Of a DNA stretch of 64,000 nt, positions 24,001-33,525 are shown piece by piece (the first letter of the stretch is position 1; every line of letters begins with the position of its first letter). This DNA comes from Streptomyces sp. 2114.4 (lineage in GTDB: Bacteria > Actinomycetota > Actinomycetes > Streptomycetales > Streptomycetaceae). Location: NCBI RefSeq assembly GCF_900187385.1, contig NZ_FYEY01000001.1:124001-188000 (forward strand), in the 5' to 3' direction. A model generated the notes under the pieces. That model did not search any database. It had not been told where the DNA came from and saw only the letters and a list, made by a program, of their open reading frames with translations. The position numbers and the translations under genes are program-made.

Positions 24001-25367
24001 GCATGCTCGCCGATCTGCAGGGTCGGCGCCGCGTCTACGTCGCGGGGCTGGTCGTCTTCGCGTCGGCCTCGGTCGCCTGTGCGCTCTCGCCCGGCATGGG
24101 GTGGCTGATCGCGGCCCGGCTGGTGCAGGGTGTGGGAGCTGCGGCGATGTTCGCCACCGCCCTCTCCCTGATCAGCACCCTGTACTCCGGCCGCCGTCTC
24201 GGACAGGCCTTCGGCGTCTGGGCGGCGGTCGCCGCGAGCGCCTCCGCGCTCGGCCCGGTCATGGGCGGGCTGCTGACCGAGGCGCTGGACTGGCGGTGGA
24301 TCTTCTACGTCAACGTCCCCGTCACCGCGCTCGCGCTGGCCATGACCTTCCGCTACCTCCCCCGGTCCACCGGCGACCGGAGCGCCACGCGGCGTCCGGA
24401 CGTCCCCGGCATCGTGCTGTTCGCGCTCGCCGCGGGCGGATTCGTCTACGCCCTGACCGCCTCCCACGCCCACGGCTGGAGCTCAGCGGAAACCCTGGTG
24501 CCACTGGCCGGGGCGGTGGCCGCCTTCGTGGTCTTCCTCACCGTGCAGCGCCGCAGCACATACCCTCTGCTGGACCTGTCCCTGTTCCGCCGTCCGGCGT
24601 TCAGCGCCGCGCTGCTCACGATCGCCGTCGGCGAGGGAGCGGTCTACGGAATCCTTCCCTACACCTCGATCTGGCTGCAGTCCGTCCAGCGCCTCGCCCC
24701 GATCGGCGCCGGTCTCGTCGTACTCCCCCACGCGGCGGCCGCGGCCCTGGTGGCGGTACTGAGCGGACGCCGGATGCCCAAGCCCTCACCCCGCCTGGGC
24801 GCCGTCCTGGGGCTGTTCCTGGCCGGCATCGGCGTGGGGGCCGAAGGGTTCCTGGGTCCCGACTCGGGCTGGCCCGCCCTCATCGGGGGCCTCGCCCTGA
24901 GCGGCGTCGGCATGGGGCTGGTCTTCCAGGTCGCCGCCGCCCTCGCCCTCGGCTCCGTCCCCGGAGAACGCGCCGGCATGGCCTCCGGCATCTACAGCAC
25001 GGTCGAACAACTCGGCTACGCCTTCGGCGTCGCCGTCTTCGGCACCCTCGCCGTCACCACCATGACCGGATCCCTGGACGGTAAGGTCGCCGATCCGGCC
25101 GGTGCCGCGCAGTCCCTGTCGGGCGGCGGAGCCGGCACTCTCGTCGCCGCCGCCCCGGCTGGACAGCGGGCCTCCTTCGATCACACGCTGCGCGCGGTGT
25201 TCGCAGGAGGGCACAACACCCTCGCCCTGACCGCTGGTGCGCTGGCGGTGGCCGGGGCTGCCTGCGTGTTCTGGCTGACCCGCCGTCCGGAGGTCCCGGA
25301 GCCGGTGAGCGAGGCGGTGGCCGGGCCCCCGGCGGAGACTGCAGGGGCTGTTCCGACGGCCGAGTAG
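23997..25367 (+). pseudogene. 5'-truncated MFS drug exporter gene (DHA2/EmrB type)
   Basis: 456 codons encode a major facilitator of the 14-helix DHA2 group, but the sequence starts inside motif A (MLADLQGRRRVYVAGLVVFA), which normally follows the second helix. About 60-75 N-terminal residues, including two helices, are missing. Downstream features are normal: motif C-like VMGGLLTEALDWRWIFYVNV and IYSTVEQLGYAFGVAVFGTL near the C-terminus. GTG 23997 could initiate but lacks a ribosome-binding site and would give a protein missing two helices. The original layout was probably an exporter divergent from an AsnC regulator. Confidence 0.75.
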
Positions 25368-25500
25368 GCCGGGACTCGACCGGTACCCCCGTTCCCGGAA
25401 ACGGCCCTCTTGCGGGGCAGCATCCGGAGCAGGGCCGCGGTCGCATGGGCGCGCGCTCCGCCCAGGGTCCTAGAGGCCGTGTCTCCCGTGGCTCGGGGCG

Positions 25501-25794
25501 TCAGGCGCGGCGGAGCCGGCCGGCAAGGACATGCCCGATGAGGAGGTAGACCACGGCGGGCAACCCGTAGTTCAGGACGGTCCGCACCCAGTCCGTGTCC
25601 ATGGTGAACAGATCGTGTGACCAGCCGGCCAGCCAGCCGGCCGCGGCCTGTACCCAACTGACCAGGTCGTTGGCGCGGTTCGCGTCGAGGAGGACGAACA
25701 GGATCCATAGGCCGAGGATCACCGCGGTAAGGTCCGCGATGACGACGATCACTTTTGCTGCTTCGCTTCTGCCGTTGTGAACGTGTCTGGACAT
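25501..25794 (-). CDS. small membrane protein, 97 aa
   Basis: A 97-residue protein with two hydrophobic segments (about residues 13-38 and 68-92) and an aromatic loop between them (SWVQAAAGWLAGWSHDLFTM). ATG 25794 starts a basic N-terminus (MSRHVHNGRSEAAK). Such short proteins occur widely in Streptomyces without known function. It is convergent with the exporter pseudogene and divergent from the P450 gene. Confidence 0.65.
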   Translation of the reverse strand: MSRHVHNGRSEAAKVIVVIADLTAVILGLWILFVLLDANRANDLVSWVQAAAGWLAGWSHDLFTMDTDWVRTVLNYGLPAVVYLLIGHVLAGRLRRA

Positions 25795-26026
25795 GACACA
25801 CAGGTTGCCGCTTTCGCCCCGTCGAAACCGGCCGTCCGTCCGGCGGCCCGCCCGGCCCGTAGAGCCGGGTCACTGAGCGCCCGTAGAGGGGCTACGGGCC
25901 ACGGACCGTGCGGACCGGCTCTGACACCGACCATGTCCCCGGCATGACCGGTGTCAGAGCCGTGTCTGCCGTATGTCAGGACCGTCGGCGATCGTGGTCG
26001 GCATATCCACCACGAAAGGGCTTCCG

Positions 26027-27253
26027 ATGAGTCAAACGGTTTCCGTCCCGCAGGGCCTCCCCATGGAGCGCGACGCGGGCCCCTTCGACCCTCCCCGCCT
26101 CATCACCCAGCTGCGCGAGGCTCGCCCCGTCAGTCCCCTGCTCTTCCCCGACGGTCACGAGGGCTGGCTCGTCACCGGCTACGACGCGGTCCGCCGGCTC
26201 ATGGCCGACACCCGGTTCAGCTCCCGCCAGGACCTCGGCATTCTCCACGTGCCGTACGAGGCCCCCAACATGCCCGCCGCGACCGAACCGTCCCCGCAGG
26301 TGCCGGGCCTGTTCGTCGCCATGGACCCGCCGGACCACACCCGCCTGCGGCGCAGGCTCACCGGCGCCTTCACCGTGAAACGCATGAAGCAGCTCGAAGA
26401 GCACATCATCGACATCGCCGAGCGGCAACTGGACGAACTGGCGCGCCTCACCCCACCGGTCGACCTGGTCAAGGAGTTCGCGCTGCCGGTGCCCTCACTG
26501 GTGATCTGCCAACTGCTCGGCGTCCCCTATGCCGACCGGGAGACCTTCCAGGTCAACTCCGCCAAGTTCCTGGTCAAGGACCAGTCGCTCGACGAGAAGA
26601 TGGCCGCGTACCACGCACTGACGACGTACCTTTCCGAACTGGTCACGGACAAACGCGCCACCCCCGGCGACGACATACTGTCCGACCTGGCCCGCCATGA
26701 TGACCTCACCATCGAGGAGCTGACCGGCGTCGCCTTCCTCCTGCTCTTCGCGGGCCACGAGACCACCGCCAACATGCTCGCCCTGGGCACCTTCGCGCTC
26801 TTGGAGCACCCCGCCCAACTGGCCGAACTGCGCGCCGACCCGGACCTGTTGCCCGGTGCCGTCGAGGAACTGCTGCGCTACCTGTCCATAGCCGACATCT
26901 TCTACCGCTACGCCACGGAGGACATCGAACTCGGGGGCGAGACAATCGGCAAGGGATCGACCGTCGTCGTCTCCCTGCTGGCCGCCAACCGCGACCCCCT
27001 GCGTTTCGACCACCCCGACACCCTGGACATCCACCGCAAGGCCCGCGGTCACCTGTCCTTCGGCCACGGCATCCACCAATGCCTCGGCCAGCAACTGGCC
27101 CGGATCGAGATGCGCGCCGGCTTCGAGGGACTGCTGCGCCGCTTCCCCACCCTCGAACTCGCCGTCCCCGCCGACGAGGTGAAACTCAAGACCGACATGA
27201 ACATCTACGGCGTCCACGAACTGCCGGTCACCTGGACGGAGACGGTCCGGTAG
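26027..27253 (+). CDS. cytochrome P450
   Basis: A 408-residue soluble bacterial P450. The oxygen-binding I-helix motif is AGHETT (residues 242-247), the K-helix E-x-x-R lies in GAVEELLRYLS, and the heme loop is LSFGHGIHQCLG with Cys352 as heme ligand. The sequence style (GLFVAMDPPDHTRLRRRLTG) is that of the CYP105/CYP107 group. ATG 26027 is preceded by CGAAAGGG. No ferredoxin gene is adjacent, so electrons must come from elsewhere. The large BTAD/NB-ARC regulator gene follows 157 bases downstream on the same strand and may control it. The substrate is unknown. Confidence 0.95.
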   Translation: MSQTVSVPQGLPMERDAGPFDPPRLITQLREARPVSPLLFPDGHEGWLVTGYDAVRRLMADTRFSSRQDLGILHVPYEAPNMPAATEPSPQVPGLFVAMDPPDHTRLRRRLTGAFTVKRMKQLEEHIIDIAERQLDELARLTPPVDLVKEFALPVPSLVICQLLGVPYADRETFQVNSAKFLVKDQSLDEKMAAYHALTTYLSELVTDKRATPGDDILSDLARHDDLTIEELTGVAFLLLFAGHETTANMLALGTFALLEHPAQLAELRADPDLLPGAVEELLRYLSIADIFYRYATEDIELGGETIGKGSTVVVSLLAANRDPLRFDHPDTLDIHRKARGHLSFGHGIHQCLGQQLARIEMRAGFEGLLRRFPTLELAVPADEVKLKTDMNIYGVHELPVTWTETVR

Positions 27254-27312
27254 GGCCTCGGCCGAGCGCGTCACCGGGAGCAGCAACGCGCAACCGCAGG
27301 GGATGACCGCCG

Positions 27313-27377
27313 CATGGCCCTCCGCCGCGTGGATTCCCGCCCCATGGCCCTCCGCTGCATGGATTCCCGTTTCATGG
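27313..27377. repeat. 30-bp imperfect tandem repeat before the regulator gene
   Basis: Two 30-bp units (27313-27342 and 27343-27372, five mismatches), each starting CATGGCCCTCCGC, are followed by CATGG of a third. They lie 35-100 bases before the regulator start and produce an apparent but spurious N-terminal extension. Confidence 0.8.
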
Positions 27378-27410
27378 CTGCCTGTCGAACACCCATGGCA
27401 AAATCAGCGG

Positions 27411-30400
27411 GTGCAGATCGGGGTGCTGGGTCCGTTCGAAGTGCGCACGGACGACGGCGACTTGGCCGACGTACCGGGCGCGCGGCTGCGCGGGCTGCTG
27501 ATCGCCCTCGCGCTCAAGCCGGGTCAGGTGGTCCCGAAGGCGTCGCTCGTCGACTGGATCTGGGGGGAGGATCTGCCCGCCGATGCGACGAACGCCCTGC
27601 AGCGCCTGGTTTCCCGGCTGCGGAAGGTGCTGCCGCGCGGGGTGGTCGAGAGCCGGACGGACGGCTATCGGTTGACCGTGGAGCCCGACGCCGTCGACGC
27701 CGTGCGCTTTGAACGCCTGGTCACCGAGGGGCAGGCCGACACCGAGGACGGTTCCCTGCGGGTGCGGCTGCTGCGCCAGGCCCTCGATCTGTGGCGCGGT
27801 GCGGCCCTGCAGGACGTCGGGCTGCAGGACAGCGCCGCCTTCGACGCCGCGGTCGTCCGGCTCGAAGGGTTGCGCCTGACCGCCACGGAGGAGCGGGTCG
27901 GCGCGGAGATCGCCCTCGGGCGCGGTGCGGAGCTGGTCACGGAGCTGACCGACCTGGTGGCCGCCCACCCGGTGCGGGAACGGCTGGTCGCGGCGCTGAT
28001 GCGCGCGCTCGTCGCGGCCGGTCGCGACAGTGAGGCGCTGCTGGTCTACCAGCGCGCGAGGGAGGCGCTGGCCGATGCGCTGGGCGTCGGTCCCTCGCCG
28101 GAACTGGCCGCATTGCACCTCGCGCTGCTGCGGGGCGAGGTGGGGCCCGGCCTGCGGCCACGGGAAGCGAGCCGCAAGACCAACCTGCGCGCCGAGCTGA
28201 CCACCTTCGTCGGCAGGGACGCCGATGTCGCCGCGGTCCGCGGGCTCATCGCCGGGCACCGGCTCACCACCGTGACCGGGCCGGGCGGCTCGGGGAAGAC
28301 CCGGCTGGCCACGGAGGCCGCACGCACGCTGCTCGGCGACCTGCCGGACGGGGCCTGGCTGGTGGAGCTCGCCGCCATCGGTTCGGACGGCGACGTGGCG
28401 CAGCCGACGCTCGCCGGGCTCGGCCTACGGGACGCCCTGCTGGGCGGGGCCCCGACCGCGGAGCTGACGGACCGGCTGATCGCCGCGGTCCGCGAGCGGG
28501 AGGCGCTGCTGATCCTGGACAACTGTGAGCATGTGATCGAGTCCGCGGCGGTGTTCGCCCACCGGGTGCTCGGGGAGTGCCGGCGGCTGCGGATCCTGGC
28601 GACGAGCCGGGAACCGCTCGGCATCACCGGGGAGGCGCTGTGGCCGGTCGAGCCGCTGGCCCTGCCGGAGGGGGACGCGGGCACCGCCGAGATCGAGTCC
28701 GCACCCGCCGTTCAGCTGCTGCGGGACCGGGCCGGGGCGGTGCGCCGGGATCTCGCGGCCGACGCCCGCACGCTGGCAACGATGGTGCGCGTCTGCCGGG
28801 CGCTGGACGGGATGCCGCTGGCGATCGAGCTGGCCGCGGCCCGGTTGCGCACCATGTCCCTCGATCAGCTCGCCCACCGGCTCGACGACCGCTTCCGCCT
28901 GCTGACCTGCGGCAGCCGGACCGCGCTGCCGCGGCACAAGACGCTGCGCGCGGCAGTCGACTGGAGCTGGGAGCTGCTGACCGATGCCGAGCGGATGGTC
29001 CTGCGCAGGCTCTCGGTGTTCTCCGGCGGGGCGAGCCCGGAAGCGGCCGAACGGGTCTGCGCGGGCGACGCCGTCGAGCAGGATCAGGTGCTCGAGCTGC
29101 TGACCGCGCTGACCGAGAAGTCGCTGCTGGTCGCCGAGGTCGACAGCGACCCGCGCTATCGCATGACCGGCACCATCAAGGAGTACGCCGGCCAGCGTCT
29201 CGCGGAGGCCGGGGAATCGGAGCGGGCGCGCCATGCGCACCTGGCCTACTTCACCGAGTTCGCCGAGACCGCGGAGCCGCATCTGCGCCGCGCCGAGCAG
29301 CTGGACTGGCTGGCCCTGCTCGAGGCCGAGCACGACAACATCGGTTCGGCGATGCGGGGCGCGCTGGCGGCGGGCGAGGCGCAGGCGGCGATGCGGCTGG
29401 CGGCGGGCGCGGGCTGGTACTGGTGGCTCGGCGGGCACCGGACCGAGGGCATGGAGCTGATCACCGCGGCCGCCAGGACACCCGGCGAAGTGAGCGACGA
29501 CGTCCGGGCCATGACGTACGCGCTGGTCGTGCTGTTCCTGAGCGCCGGACGGGGCGACGAGCGCCAGGCGGAGCACTGGATCCGCGAGGCGCACCGGCTC
29601 AGCCGGCGCAGCCGGTGTCGCGCCCCGCTGCTGGGGCTCGTCGCCGCGCTGGAACGCCTGCTGCACACGCCCGACGCGTTCCGGCCCGCTTTCGAAGCGC
29701 TGCTCGACAACGAGGACCCCTGGGTGCGCGCGCTGGCCCGCCTGCAGCTGGGCAAGATGCGGATCGTGCTCGGACAGGACGGGTCGGACGCGGACGCGCA
29801 TCTGGAGAGGGCACTCGCCGAGTTCCGGGCGCTCGGCGAGCGGTTCGGGATCTCGTTCGCCCTGTCCGAGCTGGCGGACCGGATCGCCGTGCGCGGCGAG
29901 TTCGCCGCCGCGTGCCAGCACTACGAGCAGGCGATCGCGGTCGTCACCGAGGTCGGTGCCACCGAGGATGTCATCCGGATGCGGTCGCGGCAGGCGCAGC
30001 TGTACTGGCTGCTGGGCCACGAGGACGCGAGTGCGGCCGCCCTTGCCGAGGCGCAGCGGTGCGCGGAGCGGGTCACCTGGCCGGGCGCGCTGGCCGAGCT
30101 GGCCCTCGCGAAGGCGGAGCTCGCCCGGTGGGGCGGCGATGCCGAGGAGGCGTACAGGCAACTCGGCCTCGCGACGGCCGTACTGGGTGACGAAGCGAAG
30201 CAGGCGCACCTGCGCGCGGTGACACACGATCTGCTCGGCTACCTCGCCGACGATCTCGGCGAGGCCCGGGCGCACCGCGCGGCGGCCTGCGAGGCGGCGG
30301 CCGAGGCGGGACACGCGCTGGCGATCGCGCCGGTGCTCGTCGGGGTCGCGGACCTGGCCCTGCGCCGCGACGACCACGAGCAGGCCGCACGGCTGCTCGC

Positions 30401-30566
30401 GGCGAGCGCGGACGTACGCGGGCTGCAGGACCGCTCCCACCCGGACGTGGCCCGGATCGAACAGGCCGCGCGGCGCCGCCTCGGCGAGGCACGGTTCGCC
30501 GAGGCCGCTCGGGAGGGGACGCGGACCCACTGGTCTCAGCTGGTCGAGGCCACGCTCGCTTCTTGA
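27411..30566 (+). CDS. AfsR/SARP-like regulator with BTAD, NB-ARC and TPR-like regions
   Basis: A 1051-residue regulator. Residues about 1-90 form an OmpR-like winged DNA-binding domain (MQIGVLGPFEVRTDD; LQRLVSRLRKVLP). Residues 95-240 form the bacterial transcriptional activation domain. From about 265 a NB-ARC/STAND ATPase follows, with Walker A GPGGSGKTRLA at 290-300 and Walker B-like LLILDNCEHV. The C-terminal half is helical and TPR-like. Such proteins activate secondary-metabolite or stress genes. GTG 27411 was chosen because the DNA-binding domain begins there, although the frame is open to 27303 through repeat DNA. A likely target is the neighbouring P450 gene, but this is inference. 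Confidence 0.93.
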   Translation: MQIGVLGPFEVRTDDGDLADVPGARLRGLLIALALKPGQVVPKASLVDWIWGEDLPADATNALQRLVSRLRKVLPRGVVESRTDGYRLTVEPDAVDAVRFERLVTEGQADTEDGSLRVRLLRQALDLWRGAALQDVGLQDSAAFDAAVVRLEGLRLTATEERVGAEIALGRGAELVTELTDLVAAHPVRERLVAALMRALVAAGRDSEALLVYQRAREALADALGVGPSPELAALHLALLRGEVGPGLRPREASRKTNLRAELTTFVGRDADVAAVRGLIAGHRLTTVTGPGGSGKTRLATEAARTLLGDLPDGAWLVELAAIGSDGDVAQPTLAGLGLRDALLGGAPTAELTDRLIAAVREREALLILDNCEHVIESAAVFAHRVLGECRRLRILATSREPLGITGEALWPVEPLALPEGDAGTAEIESAPAVQLLRDRAGAVRRDLAADARTLATMVRVCRALDGMPLAIELAAARLRTMSLDQLAHRLDDRFRLLTCGSRTALPRHKTLRAAVDWSWELLTDAERMVLRRLSVFSGGASPEAAERVCAGDAVEQDQVLELLTALTEKSLLVAEVDSDPRYRMTGTIKEYAGQRLAEAGESERARHAHLAYFTEFAETAEPHLRRAEQLDWLALLEAEHDNIGSAMRGALAAGEAQAAMRLAAGAGWYWWLGGHRTEGMELITAAARTPGEVSDDVRAMTYALVVLFLSAGRGDERQAEHWIREAHRLSRRSRCRAPLLGLVAALERLLHTPDAFRPAFEALLDNEDPWVRALARLQLGKMRIVLGQDGSDADAHLERALAEFRALGERFGISFALSELADRIAVRGEFAAACQHYEQAIAVVTEVGATEDVIRMRSRQAQLYWLLGHEDASAAALAEAQRCAERVTWPGALAELALAKAELARWGGDAEEAYRQLGLATAVLGDEAKQAHLRAVTHDLLGYLADDLGEARAHRAAACEAAAEAGHALAIAPVLVGVADLALRRDDHEQAARLLAASADVRGLQDRSHPDVARIEQAARRRLGEARFAEAAREGTRTHWSQLVEATLAS

Positions 30567-30641
30567 ACCTGGAGGCCGCCCACATGCAGGCGAGGAGCCG
30601 CAGGTCCGATCCGGTATCTCCCCTGTGCTGAAGGGTTGTCA

Positions 30642-30678
30642 CCACGAGCCAGGTCACGCAGGAGGACTGGGCTCGTGG
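30642..30678. terminator. possible terminator hairpin
   Basis: CCACGAGCC (30642-30650) and GGCTCGTGG (30670-30678) form a 9-bp stem with a 19-base loop between the convergent regulator gene and the FUSC gene. Confidence 0.4.
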
Positions 30679-30730
30679 AGGACGACGGCGCTCCAGGCGT
30701 CGCAGCCCACGGAGATCGGGGAGACACCCC

Positions 30731-31968
30731 CTAATCCGCAACGTCCGTGACGCGGCGTCCCGGCCGTGCCAGGCGCAGCCGGCCCCGCAGCTTGTCCACC
30801 AACGGGTACTTCTCCCGCTGTTCGCGGGCCTGGCGGTTCAGCTCCTCCACCAGCCGCTCGGAGCGTTTCGTCACATCCAGCTCGTCCAGGATGCGGTCGA
30901 TCTCGGCCAGCAGCGCGCCGTGCAGCTGCCATTGCCGGGGTGCTCCTGCACGCCGTCGAGGAGCAGGTGCGCGACGGTCTCCCGGCTCTCGCGGCTGGCG
31001 GCGAGTTCCTGGCCGAGCCGTTCCTCGGCCTCCTCCGCGTTGGCGCTGACCTGCGTGGTGATGAGGACCGCGAAGCTCTCGACCGCGCGGGCCATATGGC
31101 CGAACAGCTCCTGCAGGGCGGTGCCGAGGGCCGCCGGGAAGAGCGATTCGTCGGTGCGCGCCTTGGCGAGGTCGGTCAGGGTGCGGCACGCCGTACGGAG
31201 CACCACCGCGGAGATTTCCAAGGTGTCCAGCCCGGTGCGCAGAACGACACGGGAGAGCAGGCCCTCCTTGACCCGGGGATTGAGCCGGAGGCTGTCCTCC
31301 GCCTGGCAAAGCGCCGCGTCCACCTGCACGATGTCGTGATCCAGGCGCCGCGCCTCGTGCAACCGGGCTGCCGCCTCCGCCACGGGCGTGTGGCCCGTCA
31401 TCTCCTCGCCGAGACTCAGCAGCAGCCGGCTCATCCGGGCGGCAAGGCCCTCAATGGCCTCACTGGCGGGCTGCACCCACAGGGGTGGCACGAACAGCAT
31501 GTTGAAGAGCAGCCCGACGACGGCCCCGATCAGCGTCTCCAACACCCGGTCCCAGGCCGTCGCGGCCACCCGTGTCGTCGTCACGCCGAGCACCAGCATC
31601 GCGCTGATCGCGACCTCGGGCACGAACTCGCCGGCCCGCACGAAACGCCCGATGACCAGCGACGCGAGGATGATCAGCCCCAGGCTCCACCAGGTCAGCC
31701 CCACCAGGGAGCTGAAGCCGATGGCGATGACCACACCCACCACGACGGCGTTCACCCTGCGCACGCTGGTGGTGAGAGTGGTGTACAGGGTGACCTGGAC
31801 CACGAGCAGGGCGGTCAGGGGTGCGGTCAGCGGCGCCGGCTCGCTGCTCAGCAGCAGGGCGACGACGTAGGAAATCACGGCGGCCACGGTCGAGCGGAGC
31901 GTCTGGGCGACGACGGGCTCGCTGTGCCATCGGACGAGGTCCAGCAAGGGATCGGTAACTTCGCGCAC
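30731..31968 (-). pseudogene. FUSC-type aromatic-acid exporter-like membrane protein, frameshifted
   Basis: The reverse strand encodes an FUSC/DUF939-type protein with six N-terminal hydrophobic segments (about residues 22-175) and a long cytoplasmic helical domain. From GTG 31968 the frame is good to about 30940, where DGVQEHPG is followed by off-frame sequence. Shifting by one base there restores homologous-looking sequence (WQLHGALLAEIDRILDELDV ... RRVTDVAD) to a stop at 30731. A single missing base in the CCCCGG run near 30937 explains this. Intact, the protein would have about 412 residues. Whether this is a true mutation or a sequencing error cannot be told; as it stands the product has a scrambled tail but keeps its membrane part. 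Confidence 0.75.
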
Positions 31969-32109
31969 CCTCGACCCTTCCCCCCTGTGCGCGCCGAAGG
32001 CACCCTCGATGGCCTTGAATGACCCGCTTACCTCACGTGGCGGCCCTCACCCGGGCGGTCACCCGGCGGCGACCTGGGGATGCCCGGCCCTGACCCCAGG
32101 GCAGACCGG

Positions 32110-32141
32110 ACCTGGTGCCGGCATGGGCACCGGCACCGGGT
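32110..32141 (-). terminator. possible terminator downstream of the peroxiredoxin gene
   Basis: Arms of 12 bases (32110-32121 and 32130-32141, one mismatch) with an 8-base loop, about 120 bases beyond the stop of the leftward peroxiredoxin gene. Confidence 0.45.
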
Positions 32142-32262
32142 CCGACGCCCGGAACTCGGTGTGCCGGGCGCCGGGCGGGCGTGATTTTCCGTCGCCGCGA
32201 GCTCACTACCCGTATGCGGAACCGGCGGCCCAGCGGGTCATCCGGGCCCGGCACCCGCCCGG

Positions 32263-32748
32263 TCAGGCGGTGGGCATACCGGCGAGATGCCGGGCGAGCG
32301 TGTCGAGAGGCTGGAAGGTGGCGCCGAGCAGTGCGACGTGTTTCCAGTGCAGGATGCCGTCGGATCCGATGAGGAACACGGCCCTGCGCACTCCGATGCC
32401 GGGGGCGGCGACGCCGAAGGTGCGGGCGACGCCGCGATCGGTGTCGGCGAGCAAGGGCATCCGCAGGTCGTACTTGCGCGCAAACCGCTCGTGACTGTCC
32501 ACGTCCTGCGGACTTATGCCCCAGACCTCCGCGTTCTGGCCCTGGAACTGCTCAAGGCCACTGGAGTAGGAACACAATTGCTTGGTGCACACGCTGGTGT
32601 CGTCACCCGGATAGAACGCCAGGACGAGCGGGCGACCGCGCTGAAGGGACAGGGCGTAGTCACGACGCTCGAAGCGGTCGCCGGTCAGCACACCACCGGG
32701 CAGGGTGAAGTCGGGTACGGGCTTGCCGATTTGGGGTGCGGGGGCCAT
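32263..32748 (-). CDS. Bcp/AhpC-type peroxiredoxin
   Basis: A 161-residue thiol peroxidase. The active-site stretch FYPGDDTSVCTKQLCSYSSG carries the peroxidatic Cys54 and a second Cys59 five residues on, as in Bcp-type enzymes that form an intramolecular disulfide. The remainder is a normal thioredoxin fold (VWGISPQDVDSHERFARKYD; FLIGSDGILHWKH). It would reduce peroxides in the cytoplasm. ATG 32748 has GAAGGGA upstream, and similarity starts there although the frame is longer. It is followed by DNA without genes on both sides. Confidence 0.92.
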   Translation of the reverse strand: MAPAPQIGKPVPDFTLPGGVLTGDRFERRDYALSLQRGRPLVLAFYPGDDTSVCTKQLCSYSSGLEQFQGQNAEVWGISPQDVDSHERFARKYDLRMPLLADTDRGVARTFGVAAPGIGVRRAVFLIGSDGILHWKHVALLGATFQPLDTLARHLAGMPTA

Positions 32749-32839
32749 GGGGGGTGTCCCTTCACTAGGGAGGCGGGAGGTCTGCGAAAAGTATCTACGT
32801 GCACTGTCTCCGACTGTCCGGCGCCTTGAGCGGGGGCCC

Positions 32840-32865
32840 GGGATCCGGTGACGGGATCCGGTGAA
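32840..32865. repeat. 13-bp tandem duplication
   Basis: GGGATCCGGTGAC (32840-32852) is followed by GGGATCCGGTGAA (32853-32865). It lies in the 440-bp gap 32749-33188, which holds this and another repeat and no recognisable gene. Confidence 0.8.
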
Positions 32866-32907
32866 GTCGCGGCATACACTGCGGCATCGCCACAGCTCCT
32901 CCTCTCC

Positions 32908-32932
32908 CGATCCGATCCGATCCGATCGATCG
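32908..32932. repeat. CGATC microsatellite
   Basis: CGATC is repeated four times in a row (32908-32927) and then continues as GATCG. It is in the non-coding gap before the zinc-finger gene. Confidence 0.85.
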
Positions 32933-33188
32933 CAGGGCGGCCGCACGGCACAGCGCAGCACGGCGTTCCGGACATCCTCATCCGGCGTATTCGTCGCCGC
33001 TCGGGATCCGGATTGGTCGGGTAGCGGATCAGTAGTGGAGCAGAAGTGGGTCAGACGCCGATGGTGAGGGTGTGGGCAGGGACCCGGCCACCGTTTGACA
33101 GGATGACGCCGAGTGGCACCGTGGAAGTACGGATCCTGGCGCCGCAGCCAGGGCCAGGGGGCAGCCTGGCGAGGGGTGAGTAGGCACC

Positions 33189-33506
33189 ATGGCTTTCAGT
33201 GACGGAACGGCGGGGAGCCTGATCTGTCAGCACCTCGATGAGGTGACGGCGGTCAGCCCCGACAGCCCTGACAGCTGTCCGGAGTGCGTCGCGCTGGGTG
33301 ATGAGTGGGTGCATCTGCGCGAATGCCAGAGCTGCGGACACATCGGCTGCTGCGACTCCTCCAAGAACAAGCACGCCACGGCCCATCACCACGCGACCGG
33401 CCACCCGCTCATCCGGTCCTATGAGCCCGGCGAGGCCTGGTGGTGGTGTTACGAGGACCAGGTGACCTTCGAGGTGGAGGGTATGGGCCCCGTACGGTCG
33501 GCATGA
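33189..33506 (+). CDS. UBP-type zinc-finger protein
   Basis: A 105-residue protein consisting almost entirely of a zf-UBP domain: Cys/His zinc ligands in ICQHLD, CPECVALGDEWVHLRECQSC, GCCDSS and KHATAHHHATGHP, followed by a conserved aromatic strand (AWWWCYEDQVTFEVEG). In eukaryotes this fold binds free ubiquitin C-termini; bacterial stand-alone copies are common in actinomycetes and have no proven role. ATG 33189 is preceded by GGGGTGAG. It is convergent with the beta-lactamase gene, 19 bases apart. Confidence 0.92.
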   Translation: MAFSDGTAGSLICQHLDEVTAVSPDSPDSCPECVALGDEWVHLRECQSCGHIGCCDSSKNKHATAHHHATGHPLIRSYEPGEAWWWCYEDQVTFEVEGMGPVRSA

Positions 33507-33525
33507 CCGCCGTGCCGTCGGCAGG

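Noticed and set aside
27303..27410. N-terminal extension of the BTAD regulator by 36 residues
   Set aside because: It is encoded by a 30-bp tandem repeat (AAWPSAAWIP units) and lies before the conserved DNA-binding start at GTG 27411.
28425..30530. A 701-codon open frame opposite the BTAD/NB-ARC regulator
   Set aside because: It is a shadow of the GC-rich regulator gene with Arg/Gln/Pro-rich nonsense sequence.
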